This document shows, one piece after another, positions 18,898 to 27,430 of a stretch of 64,000 bases of DNA; position 1 is the first letter of the stretch, and each line of letters starts with the position of its first letter. Source of the DNA: Bacillota bacterium. Lineage in GTDB: Bacteria; Bacillota_I; Bacilli_A; Izemoplasmatales; Hujiaoplasmataceae. The stretch is from contig JAHIVB010000010.1 in NCBI GenBank assembly GCA_018816905.1, positions 117,888-181,887 on the forward strand. Reading direction: 5' to 3'. The notes beneath the pieces are model-generated. The model was given only the letters and a program-made list of their open reading frames with translations, ran no database searches and was not told where the DNA came from. The translations under genes and the position numbers were made by a program.

Positions 18898-19852
18898 TTT
18901 CGAACCTCTCGATAATCGTTTGAACAAGCGGATGTCTGACAACATCGCTGTTTTCAAAGAAATGGATTGAGATATCGTTGATTTCTTTTAAAATATTCGA
19001 TGCTTTGATCAATCCTGATTCCACTTTGGAGGGAAGGTCACTTTGAGTAATGTCTCCGGTCACGACCATCTTTGATCCAAAACCAAGTCTCGTCAAGAAT
19101 AGTTTCATTTGATTGATCGTTGTATTTTGAGCTTCATCCAAAATTACGAATGCATTTTCTAGTGTTCGTCCTCTCATATATGCAAGAGGAGCGATTTCGA
19201 TGATTCCCTTTTCAATTAAGTCTTCGGTTTGTTTCAATCCGAGAATTTCATACATTGCATCGTAAAGCGGCCTTAGATAAGGATCGATCTTCTCTTTCAA
19301 ATCCCCGGGGAGAAAGCCAAGATTCTCTCCTGCTTCGACGGCGGGTCTCGTTAGTACTAGTCTTTTGATGGATCCTTCTTTCAGTTTCCGAAGCGCAATC
19401 AGAACTGCTAAATAGGTTTTTCCCGTTCCTGCCGGCCCAATTCCAAAAGTAAGTGCACTCTTTTCAATTAAATCAAGATACTTCTTTTGGTTGAGTGTTT
19501 TTGGATAAATGGGTCTTCCTTGCAAAGTTTTGATGATTTCTTTTCGACCGACGAACAAATCCATCAGTTCGTCGTGTCCGGTTCTAGGAATCATCTGATA
19601 AATATAGATGATGTCACGTTCGTTGAAGAAAATGTTCTTCTTGAGAAGAATCTGAAGCAATTCAACAACGGCTTTGATTTGTAGAACGATTTCATTGTTG
19701 TCAGTATCAATCAAAAGCTGATTGGAACTCGCATAGACTTCGACTCCGGATAATTTGGAAAGAAGTTTTAAGTATTTGTCGTTCGTGCCAAAAAGCGTTA
19801 CCATTTCTGATACGCTTGAGATTTTTAAATCCAGTTTTGTCAAATCAACCAT
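18884..19852 (-). CDS. phoH: PhoH family ATPase (PhoL/YbeZ type)
   Basis: The 322-residue protein has an N-terminal nucleic-acid binding part. The PhoH P-loop domain follows: [16 protein letters not shown] (about 135-150), Walker [12 protein letters not shown], and [12 protein letters not shown]. PhoH-like proteins act with YbeY in ribosome or RNA processing. The gene leads the phoH-ybeY-cdd-era-recO operon. An extended -10 (TGGTATAAT, 19887-19895 on the minus strand) lies about 40 bases upstream. Confidence 0.93.
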   Translation of the reverse strand: MVDLTKLDLKISSVSEMVTLFGTNDKYLKLLSKLSGVEVYASSNQLLIDTDNNEIVLQIKAVVELLQILLKKNIFFNERDIIYIYQMIPRTGHDELMDLFVGRKEIIKTLQGRPIYPKTLNQKKYLDLIEKSALTFGIGPAGTGKTYLAVLIALRKLKEGSIKRLVLTRPAVEAGENLGFLPGDLKEKIDPYLRPLYDAMYEILGLKQTEDLIEKGIIEIAPLAYMRGRTLENAFVILDEAQNTTINQMKLFLTRLGFGSKMVVTGDITQSDLPSKVESGLIKASNILKEINDISIHFFENSDVVRHPLVQTIIERFENAKN

Positions 19853-19886
19853 TAAGAAGCATCACTCCTTTGAACTGTATGAATAT

Positions 19887-19895
19887 ATTATACCA
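19887..19895 (-). promoter_or_regulatory. Extended -10 of the phoH operon
   Basis: On the minus strand the sequence TGGTATAAT forms an extended -10. No good -35 was seen at 17 bp. An AGGAGTGA ribosome binding site lies between it and the phoH start. Confidence 0.55.
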
Positions 19896-19923
19896 TAATC
19901 CCACAAACTTGGGGAGTTGTTGG

Positions 19924-19956
19924 GAAAAAAAGCACTTCATTTTAAGTGAAGTGCTT
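19924..19956 (-). terminator. Terminator of rpsU
   Basis: The nine-base stem AGCACTTCA/TGAAGTGCT is followed by a T7 run on the minus strand, directly after the rpsU stop. Confidence 0.88.
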
Positions 19957-19961
19957 TCGAA

Positions 19962-20132
19962 TTATTTGCGGCCTTGATTTTGACGTTGTTTTAACTTCTT
20001 AGAAACGCTTGGTTTCAAATAGTATTCTCTCTTACGGGCTTCAGCTAGTGTTCCAGCACGCGAAACATCACGTTTAAAACGGCGCAATGCGTCTTCAATT
20101 GTTTCGTTTTCTCTTACGACGGTTTTTGCCAT
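19962..20132 (-). CDS. rpsU: 30S ribosomal protein S21
   Basis: This 56-residue basic protein starts [20 protein letters not shown] and continues [17 protein letters not shown], the S21 signature. S21 sits near the anti-Shine-Dalgarno region of the 30S subunit. It is a single-gene unit with a TTTACA/TATAAT promoter and its own terminator. An AAAGGGGTGAAAG ribosome binding site precedes the ATG. Confidence 0.95.
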   Translation of the reverse strand: MAKTVVRENETIEDALRRFKRDVSRAGTLAEARKREYYLKPSVSKKLKQRQNQGRK

Positions 20133-20164
20133 ATGCTTTCACCCCTTTTCTCGATGCACTTGTT

Positions 20165-20193
20165 ATTATACAAGAATTCGCGCCATTTGTAAA
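20165..20193 (-). promoter_or_regulatory. Promoter of rpsU
   Basis: On the minus strand TTTACA (20188-20193) and TATAAT (20165-20170) are separated by 17 bp, about 35 bases before the rpsU start. Confidence 0.8.
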
Positions 20194-20272
20194 CTAATAT
20201 TTTTTGGAAAATCATTTTATTTTCAGCGCGTTTATGTTATTATTATCTTAATTTATGATTGAGGTGAATCCT

Positions 20273-20959
20273 ATGGTGTTTTTATTTTCATTAAGTGACT
20301 TTACAATCAAAGAATATGCCATTATTCTAGGCGTTGTCATCGTTGTTGTCGTCATCCTCGCGGTCTTCATCAACAAAGGAAAATATGCGGCTAGATACAA
20401 GAATTTTTATAAGAGAATGGACAAAGCTTTAACGAAAAAGTACAACGGAAACATTCTTGTTGAGGAAATCATCAAAAATTATGCCATTGACCAGACCAAC
20501 ACGTTCAAATCAATGAGATCCAAGGGAAGACGAAAAGTAGTGAAGTATTTGGAATACTACACCAAAAATCTTCCTGAATTGGTACTACTCAAAAGTTTTG
20601 TATCGACAGACAAGAATAAAAGCGAACTCGTCATCCTTTTCTTAGATGAAATGGATAAGGTCGTATATCGCTGGGACAAGAGAAGAAAAGTCAAAGGTTT
20701 GGTTAAAGCCGTGAACAAATACCAAATGCTGACCCCACTTGTAGGATATCTATTCGAGCTTCCCTTACACATCTTTGAAGGCGCAAGCTACCGCTTTACC
20801 AACCATGACAATGATTTCTCTTTGAGTTACGACATCGTCAAGAACGTCAAGAAAATCAAACGCAAACAAAAACCCGTTAAAATGACCAAGGCTGAATTGA
20901 AAGCACAAGCAAAAGTCGAAAAAGCAAAAGCAAAAAAAGCAAAGAAGACCAGAAGATAA
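20273..20959 (+). CDS. Single-pass membrane protein with basic tail, unknown function
   Basis: I do not recognise a family. The 228-residue protein has a short N-terminus and one strong membrane helix (YAIILGVVIVVVVILAVFI, about 15-33). A soluble, Lys/Tyr-rich domain of about 160 residues follows (RMDKALTKKYNGNILVEEIIKNY ... GASYRFTNHDNDFSLSYDIV). The tail is highly basic (KRKQKPVKMTKAELKAQAKVEKAKAKKAKKTRR). The tail could bind RNA, DNA or the membrane. I chose the ATG at 20273 because GAGGTG lies eight bases upstream. An earlier ATG at 20255 has no ribosome binding site. It is monocistronic and convergent with mtaB. Confidence 0.7.
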   Translation: MVFLFSLSDFTIKEYAIILGVVIVVVVILAVFINKGKYAARYKNFYKRMDKALTKKYNGNILVEEIIKNYAIDQTNTFKSMRSKGRRKVVKYLEYYTKNLPELVLLKSFVSTDKNKSELVILFLDEMDKVVYRWDKRRKVKGLVKAVNKYQMLTPLVGYLFELPLHIFEGASYRFTNHDNDFSLSYDIVKNVKKIKRKQKPVKMTKAELKAQAKVEKAKAKKAKKTRR

Positions 20960-20973
20960 TCTGGTCTTTTTTT
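20945..20973. terminator. Terminator between the membrane-protein gene and mtaB
   Basis: The stem AGACCAG/CTGGTCT (20946-20966) is followed by T7 on the plus strand. It overlaps the last codons of the membrane-protein gene, and the A-rich side may serve mtaB. Confidence 0.78.
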
Positions 20974-22261
20974 ATTGGATTTTGGCAATTGAAACAGGAT
21001 AGTTTTCTTCGACAATCGTCACATTGACGACCTCTCCAATCAAAGTCCGATCGGCGATGGCTTTTACCTGAATGTAGTTAGAAGTATGTCCTTCAAGATA
21101 ACCGTCTTTTTCAGTTTCAAAAACAACTTCTTGAAGTATTCCAATCTGTGATTGAATAAATGCTTTGGCAAGTACTGTACTGAGTTCAAGAAAATCTTGA
21201 ACTCTTACTTTTTTGACAACACCATCGACTTCGGGGGTCATCTTCGCCGAGAGAGTACCATTACGCTTGGAATAGGGAAAGACATGCAATTCAAAGAATC
21301 CAATCTTAGAGATGAATTCAAGTGCTTCTACGTGGTCTTTGTCGGTTTCGGTTGGAAATCCGGCGATGATATCGGTTGTAATTGCGAGATTTTTAATTTT
21401 TTGTCGCAGATCCTTGATTTTATCTGAATAATCCTCTAGTGTATATTTTCGATTCATCAGTTTCAAGATTCGATTTGTGCCGCCCTGAAGAGGGATGTGT
21501 AGATGGTTGACGATCTTTTTGGATTTTGCTATTAAATCAATGACTTCGTCCGTTAGTTCTGAGATTTCTATGGATGAGATTCGGATACGTTTCAATCCTT
21601 CAATCGATTCCAAAGCTTCTAGTAAAGACCCAAATGTAACTTCTTTTAAATCTTCTCCATATCCGCCGGTATGGATACCGGTCAAGATGATTTCATAGTG
21701 TCCGTGTTTCACAAGTTCTTTTGCTTCTAAAAGGACTTGTTCTTTTGGTTTGGACCGGACTCTTCCCCTTGTATAAGGAATGATGCAATAAGTACAATAA
21801 TTGTTGCATCCATCTTGGATTTTAAGGAATGCACGATGATGTCCTTTGAAATCTTCAATCAATAATTTGTCATATTGGATGTCTTTTGTCAGTGAGGATA
21901 CTTTGTTTAGAGGGACTTTATCCCTGAGGTACTCTTCGATGAAGTCAGGTATATGCTCTCTATGAACGGTCCCTAACACAATCTTGACACCTGGAATGGC
22001 AAGCACTTCTTCTGCTTTTAATTGGGTCCAGCAACCCATCACAACGATGATTGCGTCTGGATTTAGTTTTAAAGGCCGATGAACGATTTTTCTTGATTTT
22101 GCTTCTGCGGTATTGGTAACCATGCAAGTATTGATGATATAGATATCACTTTTCTCCGTAAAATCAACTGCGGTATAGCCTCTTGAAACGAGTTGTTCTA
22201 AAACAGCTTCGCTTTCGTAGGAATTGACTTTGCATCCTAGCGTAGTAATCGATACTTTCAT
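20972..22261 (-). CDS. mtaB: tRNA t6A37 methylthiotransferase (MtaB)
   Basis: MtaB adds a methylthio group to t6A at position 37 of ANN-decoding tRNAs. It is a radical SAM enzyme with two iron-sulfur clusters. The 429 residues show the N-terminal UPF0004 domain (TTLGCKVNSYES, NTCMVTNTAEAKSR, VVMGCWTQ) and the radical SAM motif CNNYCTYCIIP. TRGRVRSKP and a C-terminal TRAM domain follow. The start at 22261 lies one base after the rsmE stop. rsmE-mtaB adjacency is common in Firmicutes. Confidence 0.94.
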   Translation of the reverse strand: MKVSITTLGCKVNSYESEAVLEQLVSRGYTAVDFTEKSDIYIINTCMVTNTAEAKSRKIVHRPLKLNPDAIIVVMGCWTQLKAEEVLAIPGVKIVLGTVHREHIPDFIEEYLRDKVPLNKVSSLTKDIQYDKLLIEDFKGHHRAFLKIQDGCNNYCTYCIIPYTRGRVRSKPKEQVLLEAKELVKHGHYEIILTGIHTGGYGEDLKEVTFGSLLEALESIEGLKRIRISSIEISELTDEVIDLIAKSKKIVNHLHIPLQGGTNRILKLMNRKYTLEDYSDKIKDLRQKIKNLAITTDIIAGFPTETDKDHVEALEFISKIGFFELHVFPYSKRNGTLSAKMTPEVDGVVKKVRVQDFLELSTVLAKAFIQSQIGILQEVVFETEKDGYLEGHTSNYIQVKAIADRTLIGEVVNVTIVEENYPVSIAKIQ

Positions 22262-22262
22262 G

Positions 22263-22991
22263 TCAAAGTCCCCACTCAATCATCAAGGCGGAAAGAATGA
22301 CAAGAGATGCTGTTTCGGAACGAAGAATTTGAGAACCAAGGCTAACGACTTGTCCACCTTTTGAAATCATGAAATCTAGTTCTTCTTGGGCAATTCCACC
22401 CTCAGGGCCGATTAAGACAAGGATTTGATCTTCCGGCTTCAAGTTCGGAAGATGATTTTTTAGAAGATTCAATTCCCCAACTCTTTCGTAGCAAACGAGT
22501 ATCTTATCATAGTTTTCAAATGGAATGTTTTTTAGTTTCGTGACTTCTTTGATGAGTGGTAAATGATCTCTTTCCGATTGTTCTGAAGCTTCTTTGACGA
22601 TGTTTTGATATCTCAAAAGTTTCTTGCTTTCCTCTTTTTCATCCAGTTTGATGATCGATCGACTGAAAAGAGTAGGAATGATTTCATAAACTCCCAGTTC
22701 GGTTGATTTTTCCAAGAAGAGTTCAAAGCGATCTTTTTTGATGAGCGCCTGGGCAATCGTGATTCTTGAAGTTTTTTTTGTGGATATCGTTTTCGATAAA
22801 ATTCTAAACTGAGCTTCGTCTTTTTGGAAAGACAGGTGTTCTGCTTCATAAATCATGCCACTTTTAGAAATAAATACAGCGACTTCTCCAATCCGAAAAC
22901 GCATCACATTTTTCATGTGATGAACGTCACTTCCTCGTACTTGGATGAATCCGTCCGTTACTTGAGAATCTTCAATAAAATATCTTTGCAT
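22263..22991 (-). CDS. rsmE: 16S rRNA (uracil(1498)-N3)-methyltransferase
   Basis: RsmE methylates U1498 in the decoding region of 16S rRNA. The 242 residues contain an N-terminal PUA-like domain (HHMKNVMRFRIGE) and a SPOUT knot. The knot has ALIKKDRFELFLEKSTELGV, LLIGPEGGIAQEEL-type sequence and SLGSQILRSETASLVILSALM. It ends with TGA, one base before the mtaB start. Confidence 0.94.
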   Translation of the reverse strand: MQRYFIEDSQVTDGFIQVRGSDVHHMKNVMRFRIGEVAVFISKSGMIYEAEHLSFQKDEAQFRILSKTISTKKTSRITIAQALIKKDRFELFLEKSTELGVYEIIPTLFSRSIIKLDEKEESKKLLRYQNIVKEASEQSERDHLPLIKEVTKLKNIPFENYDKILVCYERVGELNLLKNHLPNLKPEDQILVLIGPEGGIAQEELDFMISKGGQVVSLGSQILRSETASLVILSALMIEWGL

Positions 22992-23033
22992 AAAATCACC
23001 ATCTTAATGATACCATAATTTGATTTTTCTTTC

Positions 23034-23060
23034 TAAAAAAATAACCGATTTCTCGGTTAT
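23034..23060 (-). terminator. Terminator of the thioredoxin-like lipoprotein gene
   Basis: The stem ATAACCGA/TCGGTTAT (arms 23041-23048 and 23053-23060) overlaps the stop codon and is followed by T7 on the minus strand. Confidence 0.85.
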
Positions 23061-23527
23061 TTTATGTAAGCATAAGCGTCATTCTCAATATCTCTTAGAA
23101 TGCTTGTAATTGGAATTTCTCCTTCAAACAAGAAGTTTGAACGAGAAGTCAGATTGAAGTCGTTATCAACGACAACGATTAACGTCGGCGTTCCAAAGTT
23201 GGAAGTCGTCAATCCTACGGTAGTAAGAAAAGCAGTTTGTGCAGCTTCAGTCCCCGTCGATACATTAAAGAAGTACATGACGATGTCGTCGTTCGTTTCT
23301 GCGAACTCAAGAACCGTCGACTTAATTGCTACACAGTGTGCACAAGTATCTGAATACATGTAAACAATGTAAGTTCCTTGATTTCGGTTGAAGACTTGAG
23401 AATAGTCCGTAATGGAGAAGAACATGTCGTAATCAAGTCCCGAAGTGGTCGTGGTTGTTGTTTGGTTGCATCCGAATGTTGATAGTCCTAGCAAGATGCC
23501 AAGAGCAAGGGCAAATAGTTTTTTCAT
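23057..23527 (-). CDS. Thioredoxin-fold lipoprotein
   Basis: The 156-residue protein has a type II signal peptide with lipobox STFGC (Cys at about 20) and a TTTTTT linker. A thioredoxin-like domain follows: IVYMYSDTCAHCVAIKSTVLEFAE gives the active site CAHC at about 62-65, and NFGTPTLIVVVD supplies the cis-Pro. The cis-Pro and CxxC indicate a thiol-disulfide oxidoreductase acting outside the membrane. It has its own terminator and lies just after the jet operon in the same direction. Nothing in the sequence links it to JetABC. Confidence 0.82.
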   Translation of the reverse strand: MKKLFALALGILLGLSTFGCNQTTTTTTSGLDYDMFFSITDYSQVFNRNQGTYIVYMYSDTCAHCVAIKSTVLEFAETNDDIVMYFFNVSTGTEAAQTAFLTTVGLTTSNFGTPTLIVVVDNDFNLTSRSNFLFEGEIPITSILRDIENDAYAYIK

Positions 23528-23595
23528 TTGAAATCCTCATTTATGTAATATGTGAATATTATAGCAGAAAACAATGAGAAACGTGTGAAGATTTT

Positions 23596-26500
23596 TTAAT
23601 ATTTTTGGACGACTTCGTAAGCTCTTGCGGCTTTGCCTTCACGTAGAGTAACGATGGTTGTATCCGTGAATTTACTTAAGACTTCCATTTTTTGAGGTGG
23701 TGTTGCGAGAACGATTTGAACCGGGAGTCTTTTGATGAATTCCATCATCGATTTGATTCTGGAGGTATCCATTTTATCAAAGACTTCATCGAATAGAATC
23801 AAACCAATCGAATCATGTAGATTGCTTCTAGAAGCTTGTTGGAAGACTCTGACGAACGAAGCTAGGGTAGCGACGTAGAACGGTACTTGTGTTTCTCCAC
23901 CTGATTTTTCTTTAAAGACTTTGGAGTAAAGAATCGTATCTCCTTGCTCGTTGATGATTTTGATATCATAATCCATATAAGTTCTGTAGTCGGTAAACTT
24001 GTTGATGGAACCGTTAGAATTCAAATCTTCACTCGCTAGGTTGATGAATAGTTCTTCGAGCTGTCTTTGGTATTTTAGTTCAAAGTCGTAATTGAAGATT
24101 TCTCCACCTGATTGCATCGATTCATCACTTAATACCATGTCGTAGTAGTCTCCATACTCCTTGCTTTTTGGGAAGATGAATTCATAGGTATCTTCACCGA
24201 AGTGAATCGTTGCCAGGGTATTGTTGATCTTTTTGATTTCTTCTTGAGCGGTAACGATGTAGTTTCTTAATTTTGCAAGGAAGTCTTCTTTGAAGAGTTT
24301 CTCTGCAGATTCTCTCGCTTCTCTGACTTTGGACTCGTATTTCACCAAATCGGATTTAACTAGTTTATTCAATTCGTCAAGATATTGTTGCATGTACTCA
24401 ATTCCGTATTGGTATGACAATCTGTAGGTGTTGACATAATTGAATTGTTTTGATTTGAGCGAGTCTTCCATGTTTTGAAGATTAGAAAGTTCCATTTCGA
24501 TTCGTTCACGGTATTCGACTTGAACCTTTTTAAGATCTTTGGCTGAACCGATTTCTTTTGAATACAGCTCGTAGGCATCCTGTTGCATTCTTGGATACAT
24601 TTCAAGAACAGAGTCAAGAGAAGTTTCGATCTCTTTCACTTTGTTTTCCAGTGTTAAGATATCCTCTTGTGCTTTCATTTCGTCAGAATTCAGTTTCCCA
24701 TTTTCTTCGTAATGTTTTCTGCGGTTATTGTTATAGCCTCGAACCTCTTCTTTGATCTTCTCGTATTCTTCGCGAAGATTATTGATTGATTCTTTCGGAA
24801 GTGTTTGTTTTTTGTTGATTAAGCTCTTGCGTTTTTCTTTTAGGGTTGGAAGTGAGAGCGACGCTTCGAGCATCGACATCATTCCGTCAAGATTTAAACT
24901 GGCAATGGCTTTGATTTCTTCTTGAAGCGTGTTCGTCTTGTCATTGATTTCGTTGTATTTTGTTTTAGAGTTGACTGCTTCAATCTTCCATTTTTCCATT
25001 TGCATCTGACCGGCTTTTTTACCGATGAATGGTTTTTCCGTTGAAGTATTTAGACTTCTGACCGTATAGGAGCGGTAAACCATTCCTGTATTGGTAATGG
25101 CCTGTGGATGTTTTTCAAGCTCTGTGACTTCATCGACCATGATTAGATTTCCGACAGTCATGTTGATGTAATGAATGGCATCGACGTTTTCGCTTGTGAT
25201 GATTGATGCCAGTGATTTGGGTTGATTATTGATGAAGTGTTGAATCTTTTTCGTGTTGACAAGTCCAATTCCATAAATGTTAAGGGAGTCTTTGATTTTA
25301 TTGTAGACTTGTAGTGCTTCATCGAAATACCGAGGTTCAACAATCAAATTGAATCTTTGTTGACCAAGATAATCTTCGACGGTATCTTGCCATTTAGAGT
25401 CTGTAACTTCCAACAACTCCGCAAGTACATGAACGGATATATCGAGTCCAAAACGTTCTTTCAATCCTTCTTCGATTTTTGTTTTCAGTTTGATAACCAT
25501 TGGATTATAACGAATCTTATGGTTTTCAAGATCTTTTAAAGTCTGATAAATATCATTAATTTCGGTCACTAACGATTTCTTGACTTCTTCTAATCGACCG
25601 GATTCTCTTGTGTTTTCTTCGACGACAGAATTGAGTGATTTTTGAAGATCAAGGATGTTCAGTTTCACGTCTTCAAAATCATCTTCCGATACATTGAGAA
25701 AATCAATTTTGGATAAGTCATGGTACACTTTTCTCTTATATTCGTTTTTGAGTTCCTGAACCAATGGTTTTACTTTTTCAGCACGACGAACATAGTATCG
25801 TTGAATCTCTTCTTGCTCGTCAATCTTTTTTGTCAATCCCAAGATTTCTTTATCGTAAAGTTCATCCGCTTTGAACGAATCGTCACTTTGAAGCATCGAG
25901 TATATTTCTTTGCTGCGATCGTCTAATAATTCAATTTGACGGTCGATTTCAGATATTAATTCTCGATTCTTGTCTCGATTGAAATTGATTTTTTCCAGTT
26001 GTTTTGCTTTGTTTTCAATCAAAACCTTTGTTGTTTCCATATCGATGACTTGTAGGAAATAGGAAAGGAATTCTCTTTGCTCTTGATTCTTTTGAATGTC
26101 TTCATATAAGTCTTTCATTTCCTTGAGTTCTAGTACTTTTTGTTTTATTATTTTCAAAGTAGCTTCCAAATCTCTGTAGGCATGAATCGACTCTTTGATG
26201 GATTCTACATCGAGAGTTTTCTCTTCGAGCAAATAATGATAGATAAAATCTTTCACGTCTGCAATCGGTTTAAAAGCAAGTGCTTTTGGAAGTAAGGAGA
26301 AATAGGTCTCATTGACTGATCCGAAGGTGCTTCTGAAAGCTAGTTTTGCTTCTCTTCTTGTATTGTAGACGCGATCTGCGACTTTTGCTTTTTTAAAGTT
26401 TAGCGTTGTTAGGATTTCGCCATTTTCTCCGACGAAGAGCTTTTCACTCATTCTTCCTTCGTTTTGATAAAACACGACTTTAGGAGGAATGAGTTCACCA

Positions 26501-26838
26501 AATACATCTATAACGCTTCCTACATTAAAATACTCGTCTTTGTTCTCGTCATAGAATTCAAGACAGACATGACCTGTGGTGTCTCCCTCTCTTAAATATT
26601 CATGATTGTCGATTCCAAGTTTACATTTAACGTATCCACGAAGGTCTCGTTTGCTTTTTTCATTGGCAGCCAAATTGAAGATTTGATCTCCGGCGGTAAT
26701 GACGAAAGCAATCGCGTCGACGATGGTCGATTTACCGGTGGCATTTTGACCGGTAATCAAAGTATTGTTTCGAATGTAAATAGTCTCATTCGCAAAGTAA
26801 TGCCAGTTGACGAGACGTACTTTTGTGAGCTTTTTCAT
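23596..26838 (-). CDS. jetC: SMC-like ATPase JetC (Wadjet/MukB-type)
   Basis: JetC is the ATP-driven, DNA-translocating core of SMC-type Wadjet complexes. The 1080-residue protein begins with KVRLVNWHYFANETIYI, then Walker A GQNATGKST (30-38). Long coiled coils follow (about 200-430 and 620-860), with a globular hinge-like region near 440-600 (LAELLEVTDSKWQDTVEDYL). The ABC signature KSGGETQVPFY lies at 978-988 and Walker B ILFDEVFDKMD at 1014-1024. A second SGGE occurs earlier (LSDESMQSGGE). Layout and the LFDE-F-KMD box match the JetC/MukB class, not Smc or SbcC. It is the last gene of a jetA-jetB-jetC operon. No jetD follows. Confidence 0.85.
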   Translation of the reverse strand: MKKLTKVRLVNWHYFANETIYIRNNTLITGQNATGKSTIVDAIAFVITAGDQIFNLAANEKSKRDLRGYVKCKLGIDNHEYLREGDTTGHVCLEFYDENKDEYFNVGSVIDVFGELIPPKVVFYQNEGRMSEKLFVGENGEILTTLNFKKAKVADRVYNTRREAKLAFRSTFGSVNETYFSLLPKALAFKPIADVKDFIYHYLLEEKTLDVESIKESIHAYRDLEATLKIIKQKVLELKEMKDLYEDIQKNQEQREFLSYFLQVIDMETTKVLIENKAKQLEKINFNRDKNRELISEIDRQIELLDDRSKEIYSMLQSDDSFKADELYDKEILGLTKKIDEQEEIQRYYVRRAEKVKPLVQELKNEYKRKVYHDLSKIDFLNVSEDDFEDVKLNILDLQKSLNSVVEENTRESGRLEEVKKSLVTEINDIYQTLKDLENHKIRYNPMVIKLKTKIEEGLKERFGLDISVHVLAELLEVTDSKWQDTVEDYLGQQRFNLIVEPRYFDEALQVYNKIKDSLNIYGIGLVNTKKIQHFINNQPKSLASIITSENVDAIHYINMTVGNLIMVDEVTELEKHPQAITNTGMVYRSYTVRSLNTSTEKPFIGKKAGQMQMEKWKIEAVNSKTKYNEINDKTNTLQEEIKAIASLNLDGMMSMLEASLSLPTLKEKRKSLINKKQTLPKESINNLREEYEKIKEEVRGYNNNRRKHYEENGKLNSDEMKAQEDILTLENKVKEIETSLDSVLEMYPRMQQDAYELYSKEIGSAKDLKKVQVEYRERIEMELSNLQNMEDSLKSKQFNYVNTYRLSYQYGIEYMQQYLDELNKLVKSDLVKYESKVREARESAEKLFKEDFLAKLRNYIVTAQEEIKKINNTLATIHFGEDTYEFIFPKSKEYGDYYDMVLSDESMQSGGEIFNYDFELKYQRQLEELFINLASEDLNSNGSINKFTDYRTYMDYDIKIINEQGDTILYSKVFKEKSGGETQVPFYVATLASFVRVFQQASRSNLHDSIGLILFDEVFDKMDTSRIKSMMEFIKRLPVQIVLATPPQKMEVLSKFTDTTIVTLREGKAARAYEVVQKY

Positions 26839-26840
26839 TC

Positions 26841-27428
26841 TTATTCACTTCCTTCGCTACTAGCGATTTTATTGACCAAATCGTAGACTTCGTTAATTTG
26901 TTGGGTATTGATTGCCATCAATATGGTCGGGTAGATGACAACTCTTGTGTTGCTTTGGGTAATGTCGCCTAAAGGCTCTATGATGTTATGCTTTTTGTAA
27001 AGACGTAGTACTTTGACAAGATCCGTTTTGTTAATTTTCTTTTTCAGTTCCAAAGCATCGTACTTGCTATGAATCTCATCGATGGAAATGATGACATTTT
27101 CGTTGATGGATGTCTTCACAAGGTTTTGATGATATAGGATCCTTAAGATCAGCAAGATGAGTGATTCTTCTTTCTTCAACCTGAGCAGGTTTTTGTTATC
27201 ACTTTGAACGAGTTGAACTGCGCCTTGCTCTCTGTCAAGGACGATTTCATAGTTGATGATTTTAAAGAATTCATCAAAGTAGTTTTTGTAACTAATCAGA
27301 AAATAGTATTGTTCTTTGTTGTCTTTCTTGTCTCTTGCAAGAAATCCAGAAGACAATAGTTTATTACAAGTGTCTGAAAATATTTGTTGCTGCCCCATGT
27401 TCAGGTTTTCAAAGTTTTCTAGAATCAT
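26841..27428 (-). CDS. jetB: JetB (DUF4194-like kleisin-associated winged-helix protein)
   Basis: JetB is the MukE/KITE-like subunit that dimerises on the kleisin of Wadjet complexes. The 195 residues are rich in helices with two winged-helix-like parts (SDTCNKLLSSGFLARDKKD ... YYFLISYKNYFDEFFKIINYEIVLDREQGAVQLV). It also has the DUF4194-type run RLKKEESLILLILRILYHQ and LRLYKKHNIIEPLGD. Assignment rests on size, pattern and its position between JetA and JetC. Start and stop are two bases from both neighbours. An AAGGGGG ribosome binding site is seen. Confidence 0.8.
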   Translation of the reverse strand: MILENFENLNMGQQQIFSDTCNKLLSSGFLARDKKDNKEQYYFLISYKNYFDEFFKIINYEIVLDREQGAVQLVQSDNKNLLRLKKEESLILLILRILYHQNLVKTSINENVIISIDEIHSKYDALELKKKINKTDLVKVLRLYKKHNIIEPLGDITQSNTRVVIYPTILMAINTQQINEVYDLVNKIASSEGSE

Positions 27429-27430
27429 GG

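Noticed and set aside
23057..23527. Thioredoxin-like lipoprotein as a replacement of JetD
   Set aside because: It has a signal peptide and a CxxC oxidoreductase motif, so it acts outside the cell and has its own terminator.
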